A stretch of 64,000 nucleotides of DNA from JAAXIE01 sp965263155 (GTDB lineage: Bacteria > Chloroflexota > Dehalococcoidia > Lucifugimonadales > JAAXIE01). The stretch lies in assembly GCA_965263155.1 (NCBI GenBank), contig OZ253586.1:62001-126000 (forward strand). The letters run 5' to 3'. The notes beneath the pieces are model-generated. The model was not told the DNA's origin. It worked only from the letters and a program-made list of their open reading frames with translations, and searched no databases. Shown here one piece after another: positions 58,185 through 64,000 of the stretch (within the stretch, counting starts at the first letter, position 1; each line of letters opens with the position of its first letter). A program made the position numbers and the translations under genes.

Positions 58185-58559
58185 ATCCTTTACACTGCCA
58201 GCTTCTACCAACCGGACAACTGGCACGGGGCCGTTTATCGCGTCTCGCGCTATCACCCAAGGGGCCGTCGCGCGCAGTGGGAAACGCTGCGCGTCTTCTA
58301 CCCCGCGGTCGACCTGCTTCGGGCCTACCGTGACGGACAAGTGGACTTCAACGGCCTAGCCACTGCTTACACGGAAGCCCTCGATGCCGTTTATGCCTCC
58401 CAGCCCGACTTGGTCCTGTGGGTCGCAGACTCGCCTGGGTTGGGCGACTTCACCCTCCTCTGCTACGAGCGCGCGGGTAATGCCTGTCACCGGCTGGTTC
58501 TAGCCCGCTGGCTGCGTGAGAAGCAGCCGCTGCTACAGGTCGCCGACCCACTGAACTAA
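58185..58559 (+). CDS. DUF488 family protein without a standard start codon
   Basis: The frame reads ILYTASFYQPDNWHGAVYRV from 58185 and later LWVADSPGLGDF, TLLCYERAGNACHRLVLARW, the last being the DUF488 hallmark. About 124 residues result, the normal family length. The frame is closed just upstream by the TGA of the preceding gene, and its first codon after AGGAG-N6 is ATC. No ATG, GTG or TTG occurs until GTG 58341, which is too far in. Initiation at ATC or a one-base deletion after the GTG at 58178 are the options. Function of the family is unclear. Confidence 0.75.
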   Translation: MLYTASFYQPDNWHGAVYRVSRYHPRGRRAQWETLRVFYPAVDLLRAYRDGQVDFNGLATAYTEALDAVYASQPDLVLWVADSPGLGDFTLLCYERAGNACHRLVLARWLREKQPLLQVADPLN

Positions 58560-58699
58560 CGGGACCTTCCTTCCCCCGGCGGGAGAGGCTGGCCTACTGG
58601 CAATGCAAGGGTCTTGGGACGTATAGTCCGGCCTGCGGAGACGGTCAGCAACTTCTTCTACATTGAGGGTACTAACTTAAGGAACACCCGCCGCCAGTG

Positions 58700-58705
58700 T
58701 ATAAT
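58700..58705 (+). promoter_or_regulatory. -10 box of the hydroxy-acid oxidase gene
   Basis: A perfect TATAAT lies 51 bases ahead of the chosen start. No good -35 box sits at the normal distance, but the TG directly before it may help as an extended -10. Confidence 0.5.
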
Positions 58706-58756
58706 GCCCCGAACGCCGTGGCGGCCCTTGCCCCAATACCCGGTGGAAAGGTAGAT

Positions 58757-59833
58757 ATGACCCTCAGACCCATCAGCTTGTACGACCTCGAAGCCCATGC
58801 TCAGACGGCTTTGCCGCGTGCAGTGTGGGACTTCATTGCCAGCGGGGCCCAGGACGAGTTGACCCTGAATCGCAACCGGCAGGCCTTCGACGACATCGTC
58901 CTGCGGCCGCGCTTTCTGGTGGATGTCTCTGAGCGTGACCTCCGGACTACTATCCTAGGCGAGGAAATCAGCTTTCCAGTGATGCTGGCCCCCACCGGCA
59001 GCCAAGCGCAAGCACACGCCGACGGCGAGATGGCGGCCGTCCGCGCCGCTGGAGCAGCCGGCACACTGATGGGCCTCAGCACTCCTTCGAACTACCCGTT
59101 GGAGCGCGTGGCCGAGGAGGCCACCGGGCCTCTGTGGTTCCAGCTCTACCATCGTGGCAAGGACCTGACCTCCATGCTGGTGAAGCGCGCCGAGAAGTCT
59201 GGCTTCAAGGCGGTGGCTATCACAGTTGATACCCCTCTGCCAGGCCCCAAGGAGCGGGACATCCGGAACCGTTACCGCCGTCCCCCCGGCTTGGAGATGG
59301 CCAACTTTACCGGCGACGCCGCTGGTCTGGGGGTGGAGCCAGGCAGCGCTGCTGCAGCGCGATGGGAGATGCCGGAGTCGACGCCCTTCTTGTGGGAAGA
59401 CATCAAGTGGCTCCGTGGCGAGACCTCCATGAAAGTGGTGATCAAGGGCATTATCACCGCTGAGGACGCCGCCTTGGCCGTGGAGCACGGTGTGGATGGC
59501 ATCGTCGTCTCCAACCACGGCGCAAGGCACATGGACAGCACCCTGTCCTCCATCGAGGCCCTGCCCGAAGTGGCGGAAGCAGTGGACGGCCGCGCCGAGG
59601 TGTTCCTAGACTCTGGCATCCGCCGTGGCAGCGACGTGCTCAAAGCGCTGGCCTTGGGGGCGCGTGGCGTCTTCATCGGCCGCGCTATCTCGTGGGGGCT
59701 GGCTTGGAACGGCGAGGCTGGTGTGCGCCTAGCCTTGGAGATACTACGTGAAGAGTTCGACCGAGTGCTGGGCTACTGCGGCTGCTCCAGCGTACAAGAC
59801 GTACACCGTGGGTTGGTCCAGCTTCCCAAATAA
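58757..59833 (+). CDS. FMN-dependent alpha-hydroxy-acid oxidase/dehydrogenase
   Basis: Enzymes of this family oxidise alpha-hydroxy acids such as lactate or glycolate with FMN. The 358-residue protein has WDFIASGAQDELTLNRNRQA, PVMLAPTGSQ, FQLYHRGKD and KVVIKGIITAEDA. The active-site motif is SNHGARHMDST, where most members read SNHGGRQLD, so the catalytic His is kept. The flavin phosphate site DSGIRRGSDVLKALALGARG follows. Start ATG 58757 has GGAAAGG upstream; the frame is open to 58697. Substrate is not deducible. Confidence 0.92.
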   Translation: MTLRPISLYDLEAHAQTALPRAVWDFIASGAQDELTLNRNRQAFDDIVLRPRFLVDVSERDLRTTILGEEISFPVMLAPTGSQAQAHADGEMAAVRAAGAAGTLMGLSTPSNYPLERVAEEATGPLWFQLYHRGKDLTSMLVKRAEKSGFKAVAITVDTPLPGPKERDIRNRYRRPPGLEMANFTGDAAGLGVEPGSAAAARWEMPESTPFLWEDIKWLRGETSMKVVIKGIITAEDAALAVEHGVDGIVVSNHGARHMDSTLSSIEALPEVAEAVDGRAEVFLDSGIRRGSDVLKALALGARGVFIGRAISWGLAWNGEAGVRLALEILREEFDRVLGYCGCSSVQDVHRGLVQLPK

Positions 59834-59882
59834 CCCAAGCGACGTACGAATCGGACTACTAGCAAGCAGGGGGGATTAAACA

Positions 59883-60119
59883 ATGGCGGCGAAAGCCTTC
59901 ATTCTCATAGAGACATCAGTCGGCAACTCCCGTAGGGTTGCCGAGATGATGAAGGGATTGCCTGAAATCGAGGCCGTGGATGTGGTGACCGGGCCATACG
60001 ACGTCATCGCTATCGTCACTGCGGACGACATGGCAGCCGTGGCCGACTTGGTGACAGGGAAGATACACAGTGCCGGGGGCGTCACACGCACCACCACCTG
60101 CGTGGCGGTGGGCACCTAG
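59883..60119 (+). CDS. Stand-alone RAM (Lrp/AsnC ligand-binding) domain protein
   Basis: The 78-residue protein consists only of the effector-binding domain of Lrp/AsnC regulators: AFILIETSVGNSRRVAEMMK, PYDVIAIVTADDMAAVADLV and a final TTTCVAV. The DNA-binding helix-turn-helix is absent, so it may sense amino acids or tune other regulators by assembly. It directly precedes the T-box controlled trp genes, with its own transcript likely. Confidence 0.85.
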   Translation: MAAKAFILIETSVGNSRRVAEMMKGLPEIEAVDVVTGPYDVIAIVTADDMAAVADLVTGKIHSAGGVTRTTTCVAVGT

Positions 60120-60125
60120 GGGTGA

Positions 60126-60155
60126 TTGACACTCGTCTTCGACCGTACCTATACT
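60126..60155 (+). promoter_or_regulatory. Promoter of the trp leader
   Basis: TTGACA (60126-60131) and TATACT (60150-60155) are separated by 18 bases. Transcription should start near 60162, just ahead of the T-box stem I. Confidence 0.8.
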
Positions 60156-60161
60156 GCGGCC

Positions 60162-60471
60162 AATATTGTAGAGGCTGTGAAGAGGACTAGTAGGGTACCG
60201 AGCGGGGCCCAGAGAGCCGGGTTAGGTGTGAGCCGGCGCCAGCGCACCGCCTGAATGGACCTCAGAGCCGCAGGCCGAACAGGCAACGCAACCTTCAAGT
60301 CGCCGTCCTAGTAGGCTGAGCCGGGTGGGCCCCGTTAAGCGGCCCGAGGCGTCCCTCACTTGAAGGGGGGCGCCTCTGGAGATGTCGAACGGAAGCTGCG
60401 GTTGTCGTTTGGCAACTAGGGTGGCACCACGGAATGAGCCCCGTCCCTACGGACGGGGCTTCTTGTTTTTT
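60162..60471 (+). ncRNA. T-box riboswitch, tryptophan specific
   Basis: The leader has GAAGAGGACTAGTAGG near its start, AGAGAGCCGGG and GGTGTGAGCCGG of stem I, and the T-box sequence AGGGTGGCACCACGG (60418-60432). The specifier loop reads GAATGGACC, with codon UGG (60256-60258) for tryptophan. A terminator follows. Uncharged tRNA-Trp should bind the UGG and stabilise the antiterminator, allowing expression of trpE and the genes behind it. Confidence 0.88.
60437..60471 (+). terminator. Attenuator of the T-box leader
   Basis: AGCCCCGTCC (60437-60446) pairs with GGACGGGGCT (60451-60460) around CTAC, followed by TTCTTGTTTTTTAG. It can be displaced by pairing of the T-box sequence. Confidence 0.92.
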
Positions 60472-60518
60472 AGGACATAACCCCAACGCAGAGTAACCAG
60501 TTGAGAGTCGGAGACGAC

Positions 60519-61994
60519 ATGGCCACAACCTACCATCCCTCGCTTGAGGAAATCCAAGGGCTAATGGGGCAGGGCAATCTCGTGCCCATTTATCGCGAGG
60601 TTCCTGCCGACTTGGAGACCCCCGTCTCCGCCTACCTTAAGGTGGCACGGCCTCCCTACTCCTTCCTGCTGGAGAGCGTGGAAGGCGGGGAACGTCTGGC
60701 GCGTTACAGCTTCATCGGCACCGAACCCTACAATGTGCTCAAGAGCGGCCCCGGCCAACCGCAGGGGGCTGTCGACCCGCTGGGGCCAGTGCAGGCCGAA
60801 ATGGAGCGCCACACAGTCGTGTCGCTGCCCGAGTTGCCACGGTTTCACGGCGGGGCCGTGGGGTACGTGGCCTACGACGCCATCCGCTACTTCGAGCCCC
60901 GTGTTCCCGCCCCGGAAGACGACCCGCTAAAACTTCCCGAATCCATCTTCCTCTGCGCAGACACTCTGCTGGTGTTCGACCACCTGCGCCATACCATTAA
61001 AGTACTGAGCCACATGAGGCTGGACGGCGACCTTGAGGTCGCCTACGACATGGCCACTCGCAAGATCGACCAACTGGTGGAGAGGCTCGCCGAACCACTA
61101 GCCGCTCCACCGGCTACTACTCCTCTTGTGGATGAAGCAGCACCGGAGACCACCTCCAACTTCAGTCAGGAGGACTACGAGCAGGCGGTAGAGCGGGCCA
61201 AGGAGTACATCTACGCAGGAGACATCATCCAGGTAGTGCTGTCGCAGCGGTTCGCCCGGCCCACCCGCGCCCAGCCATTCCAGATATACCGTGCCCTGCG
61301 CACCATCAATCCCTCGCCCTACATGTACTACCTAGAGCTGGACGGGTTCCAGATAATTGGCACGTCTCCCGAAATGCTGGTCCGCTTGGAAGACGGACGG
61401 GTCACCACGCACCCCATCGCAGGCACCCGTCCCCGCGGGCGTGACTCAGCCGAGTCGGATGCCATGGAGAAAGAGCTGCGTGAGAGCGAGAAGGAGCGGG
61501 CCGAACACATCATGCTGGTGGACCTGGGGCGCAACGACATCGGCCGCGTCAGCCAGCCGGGCACGGTGTCCGTGCCCCAACTGATGGATGTGGAGCGCTA
61601 CTCCCACGTCATACACTTGGTCTCCCATGTGGTGGGGGACATCAAGCCCGAGCTTTCGGCATACGACGCCCTACGCGCCTGCTTCCCAGCGGGAACGGTG
61701 TCCGGGGCGCCAAAGATACGAGCCATGGAGATCATCTCCGAGTCTGAGGGTCAGATGCGTGGCCCCTATGCCGGGGCGGTGGGCTACTTCAGCTTCTCCG
61801 GCAACATGGACGCGGCCATCACCATACGCACCATCGTGATGCGGCCTAGCGAAACAGATGGAATGAACATGGCCTACGTGCAGGCCGGGGGCGGCATCGT
61901 CGCCGATTCGATCCCTGAAGCAGAGTATCAAGAGACTTGGCACAAGGCGTCGGCCCTACTGCGGGCCATCGACCGCGCCGAGGGTCGGGACTGA
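60519..61994 (+). CDS. trpE: Anthranilate synthase component I
   Basis: TrpE makes anthranilate from chorismate with ammonia supplied by TrpG. The 491-residue protein has PVSAYLKV and LLESVEGGERLARYSFIG near the start, the chorismate-binding IGTSPEMLVRLEDG, TRPRGRDSAESDAMEKEL and the end motif ACFPAGTVSGAPKIRAMEII. ATG 60519 is preceded by GGAG at 5 bases; a TTG at 60501 is an alternative. The T-box upstream makes TrpE rather than PabB likely. Confidence 0.94.
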   Translation: MATTYHPSLEEIQGLMGQGNLVPIYREVPADLETPVSAYLKVARPPYSFLLESVEGGERLARYSFIGTEPYNVLKSGPGQPQGAVDPLGPVQAEMERHTVVSLPELPRFHGGAVGYVAYDAIRYFEPRVPAPEDDPLKLPESIFLCADTLLVFDHLRHTIKVLSHMRLDGDLEVAYDMATRKIDQLVERLAEPLAAPPATTPLVDEAAPETTSNFSQEDYEQAVERAKEYIYAGDIIQVVLSQRFARPTRAQPFQIYRALRTINPSPYMYYLELDGFQIIGTSPEMLVRLEDGRVTTHPIAGTRPRGRDSAESDAMEKELRESEKERAEHIMLVDLGRNDIGRVSQPGTVSVPQLMDVERYSHVIHLVSHVVGDIKPELSAYDALRACFPAGTVSGAPKIRAMEIISESEGQMRGPYAGAVGYFSFSGNMDAAITIRTIVMRPSETDGMNMAYVQAGGGIVADSIPEAEYQETWHKASALLRAIDRAEGRD

Positions 61995-62041
61995 CGCAGC
62001 CAATATCGGACTCCCCATATTGTCGAGAAAGGAGGAGCGCG

Positions 62042-62482
62042 ATGCTCAAGTCCTTCTTCCACACAGGCTTTGTGGTGCGCGACCTAGAAACCTCAGTCGG
62101 TTTTTACGAGGGCGCGCTGGGCCTCGAGGTGATCGGGCGCTACGAGAGGCATGGCCCTTTCGCCCAGCAGCTGTTGGGTTTCCCCGATGCTTACCTCAAG
62201 GTGGCCTTCCTCAGCATGGGCAACGGGCACGCCTTGGAGCTCATCCAGTACGTGGTGCCTCCCAGCGCTGAGGGGCAGTTGGCCCGCAACGACTTGGGAG
62301 CCTCGCACCTAGCCTTCTACGTGGAAGGCATTGAGCAGTTGTACGACGATCTGGGCCAGAAGGGGATGCAGTTCATCAACCCACCCGCTTCCCTCACCGA
62401 GAACGGGCAAGTTGTGCGAAAGGCCCTCTACGCCCAAGACCCTGATGGCAACTGGCTGGAGTTCGTGGAGCTGGTGGCATGA
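62042..62482 (+). CDS. VOC-superfamily metal-dependent protein (glyoxalase-like)
   Basis: The 146-residue protein has the paired beta-alpha-beta repeats of glyoxalase-type enzymes. Likely metal ligands appear in FFHTGFVVRD, GHALELIQY, GASHLAFYV and WLEFVELV, a His/Glu set as in lactoylglutathione lyase and methylmalonyl-CoA epimerase. AAAGGAGGAG precedes the ATG. It sits between trpE and trpG and overlaps trpG by 4 bases. Its reason for being in the trp unit is unknown. Confidence 0.85.
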   Translation: MLKSFFHTGFVVRDLETSVGFYEGALGLEVIGRYERHGPFAQQLLGFPDAYLKVAFLSMGNGHALELIQYVVPPSAEGQLARNDLGASHLAFYVEGIEQLYDDLGQKGMQFINPPASLTENGQVVRKALYAQDPDGNWLEFVELVA

Positions 62483-63054
62483 TTCTCATCATCGACAACT
62501 ACGACAGCTTCACCTACAACCTGTACCAGTACCTCAGCGAGTTGGGTGCCGACGTGACGGTAGTCCGCAACGACAAGGTGACTCTGGAACAGATTGAAGA
62601 GTCGCGACCGCAAGGAATCGTGGTGTCCCCCGGCCCGTGCACACCGCGGGAGGCGGGCATCTCGCAGGAGGTGATTCTGCGCATGGGGCCACAGGTGCCG
62701 ACTCTGGGGGTCTGCCTAGGGCACCAGTGCATAGGCCAAGCCTACGGGGCCACAGTAGGCCCGGCGGGTGAAATCATGCACGGCAAGATGTCGCAGATAC
62801 ACCACCGCGGGGCTGGTGTGTTCCAAGGCTTGCCCGACCCCTTCCCAGCCATTCGCTACCACTCCTTGGCGGTCCACTATGACACCGTGCCCGACTGCCT
62901 GGAGGTCACCGCATGGACGGGGAACGGCCTGATTATGGGACTGCGTCATAAGGAGCATCCAATCCAAGGAGTCCAGTTCCACCCCGAATCCATCATGACC
63001 ACAGTAGGTCACGACCTGCTGCGCAACTTCCTAGCAGAGGTGGCGGCTGCCTGA
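62479..63054 (+). CDS. trpG: Anthranilate/aminodeoxychorismate synthase glutamine amidotransferase
   Basis: The 191-residue class I amidotransferase releases ammonia from glutamine for TrpE, and possibly also for PabB. The catalytic cysteine lies in GVCLGHQCIGQAYG, with SPGPCTPREAG upstream, HSLAVHYDTVP and the His-Glu pair in QFHPESIMT. The ATGA overlap with the VOC gene couples their translation. Confidence 0.95.
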   Translation: MILIIDNYDSFTYNLYQYLSELGADVTVVRNDKVTLEQIEESRPQGIVVSPGPCTPREAGISQEVILRMGPQVPTLGVCLGHQCIGQAYGATVGPAGEIMHGKMSQIHHRGAGVFQGLPDPFPAIRYHSLAVHYDTVPDCLEVTAWTGNGLIMGLRHKEHPIQGVQFHPESIMTTVGHDLLRNFLAEVAAA

Positions 63055-63384
63055 GGCGCGGGGAAGCGATTCTAGGCTGACCGCAATCCCACCGAGCGTA
63101 GACAGTCACGAGGGGGGAAGCGGTGGAAGTCGCTGTCCCACTGCGCATTCGGCTGATCGCATGGCTACCAATATGAACTCGTACCAGATGGCCTAGGTGA
63201 TGGGAATCTGCACCCAGCCAAATGGGCGAGGAAAAGCAGCTTTCATAGAGCCACCGTTGCACGGTCGCCGCCCGACTGTAAGTGGCCCAAAACGGTCCCG
63301 CCTGCTCCCAACACGGTCACGTTGTTGGGCCTGCTGCCCTGTGCTATAGTGCCGCCAATAGCCTACACCGCACGAGGAGGTCCC
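63055..63384. other. Gap between trpG and the LVIVD-repeat gene
   Basis: The left part holds nothing that I recognise, and no clear terminator. The right end holds the next promoter, its inverted repeat and a GAGGAGG ribosome-binding site. Confidence 0.6.
63307..63350 (+). promoter_or_regulatory. Promoter with overlapping inverted repeat
   Basis: TTGTTG (63322-63327) and TATAGT (63345-63350) are 17 bases apart. CCCAACA (63307-63313) and TGTTGGG (63323-63329) form an inverted repeat across the -35 box, a good place for a repressor or activator. Confidence 0.55.
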
Positions 63385-64000
63385 ATGCCCACAGGCCCAG
63401 AGATTCAAAACATGCGTCTCATATCCCACAACGACCTGCAGGGGTACGGCAATGTGGGCGAGGGGATGGCTATCCAGCAACTGCCCAACGGCCGCCGCAT
63501 CCTCTGGCTGGCCCACGAGACCGTCATCGACTTCACCGGCGTCGACGTGACCGACGTGAAGAATCCCAACGTCATGTTCCAGTCCGAGTTGCCCCACCGG
63601 GAAATGCGCTCCAATTCCTTGGCTCTCATCGACGACATCCTGTACGTGGCACACCAGAGCGCTCGACCTAACATGAAGCCTGCCGGCGTCGACGTTTACG
63701 ACGTCAGCAACCCTGAATCGCCGCGCATCATCGGCAACTGGGACGGCTCCGGCCCGAACTCCCGTGGCTGCCACTGCCTGTGGGGCATCGATGGCCATTA
63801 CCTGCACCTATCTTCAGGCACTCCGGACATCAACCCCCGTAACGCCAAGGACGACCAGATGTACGTGATTCTGGACGTCAGCGACCCCACCAAGCCCTCC
63901 GAAGCAGGACGCTGGTGGATTCCGGGCACGCTGGAGGGCGACGACGAGCCAGCCCCGGAGCGTCACATTGACTTCGATTCCGGCTTCAGCATGCACAATA
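63385..64000 (+). CDS. LVIVD-repeat beta-propeller-like protein, N-terminal part (cut by window edge)
   Basis: The frame is open from ATG 63385, behind GAGGAGG, to the window end, giving 205 complete residues. It carries repeated strands of the LVIVD type: GVDVTDVKNPNVMFQSEL, GVDVYDVSNPESPRIIGNW and VILDVSDPTKPSEAGRWW. No signal peptide is visible, so it is probably cytoplasmic. The repeats suggest a beta-propeller; function is unknown. The end lies beyond the window. Confidence 0.82.
   Translation, partial: MPTGPEIQNMRLISHNDLQGYGNVGEGMAIQQLPNGRRILWLAHETVIDFTGVDVTDVKNPNVMFQSELPHREMRSNSLALIDDILYVAHQSARPNMKPAGVDVYDVSNPESPRIIGNWDGSGPNSRGCHCLWGIDGHYLHLSSGTPDINPRNAKDDQMYVILDVSDPTKPSEAGRWWIPGTLEGDDEPAPERHIDFDSGFSMHN

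Noticed and set aside
57296..58333. 345-residue plus-strand frame across the flippase-like gene
   Set aside because: It is an alternative frame of the membrane protein, Arg/Gly/Pro-rich with no membrane pattern.
63193..63807. 204-residue minus-strand frame at the right end
   Set aside because: It lies opposite the LVIVD-repeat gene, which has a promoter, a ribosome-binding site and repeat motifs.

Overview
The window is a GC-rich bacterial chromosome segment. I infer a member of the Chloroflexota, probably a Dehalococcoidia/SAR202-like lineage. The reasons are an 11-subunit nuo cluster without nuoE, nuoF and nuoG, a 16S rRNA gene that is not followed by 23S, an HspR-type heat-shock regulator beside a DnaJ-like gene and a Clp unfoldase, and two diverged D-aminoacylase-like amidohydrolases. 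The placement rests on recalled family traits; no database search was possible.

Layout. At 1-4,000 (minus strand) lie rpsO, pnp, dapB and a truncated asd. At 4,100-10,000 (minus) a MoxR ATPase, a DUF58 protein, a membrane transglutaminase-like protein and an O6-alkylguanine methyltransferase form a gene string. At 10,100-14,100 (plus) a J-domain protein, HspR and a Clp/Hsp100 ATPase form a stress cluster, followed by a broken family 2 glycosyltransferase. At 15,100-22,400 two paralogous amidohydrolases flank a duplicated gene fragment and a restriction-modification pair. At 22,400-27,700 are an aspartic-protease-like protein, RidA, a TreT-like glycosyltransferase, a lipoprotein gene interrupted by an in-frame TGA, enolase and a LOG-like protein. 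At 27,700-38,200 (minus) is nuoABC-(hicB-like)-DHIJKLMN behind a strong promoter.

At 38,400-47,000 are a second aspartic-protease-like protein, fumarase, a repeat-bearing HTH protein, an RND transporter without visible partners, a sortase and a small zinc-ribbon protein. At 47,000-50,400 (minus) are rpoD and dnaG. At 50,600-53,100 are an alpha/beta hydrolase, a VapBC pair and an endonuclease/exonuclease/phosphatase gene that carries an apparent micro-inversion. The 16S rRNA unit (53,300-55,160) has its own promoter, processing stem and terminator. It is followed by a decayed membrane-protein gene, rsmG, a flippase-like protein, a DUF488 gene lacking a standard start codon, an FMN-dependent hydroxy-acid oxidase and a stand-alone RAM-domain protein. 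A T-box leader with a tryptophan specifier then controls trpE, a VOC protein and trpG. A truncated LVIVD-repeat protein ends the window.

Dispersed GC-rich inverted repeats lie in several intergenic gaps, one of them inside the nuo operon. Several genes are broken (glycosyltransferase, lipoprotein, phosphatase-like gene, membrane protein). These could be real pseudogenes or, in part, sequencing or assembly errors. The most unusual signal is at 52,820-52,873, where the minus strand reads an 18-residue piece that appears to belong to the surrounding plus-strand protein.
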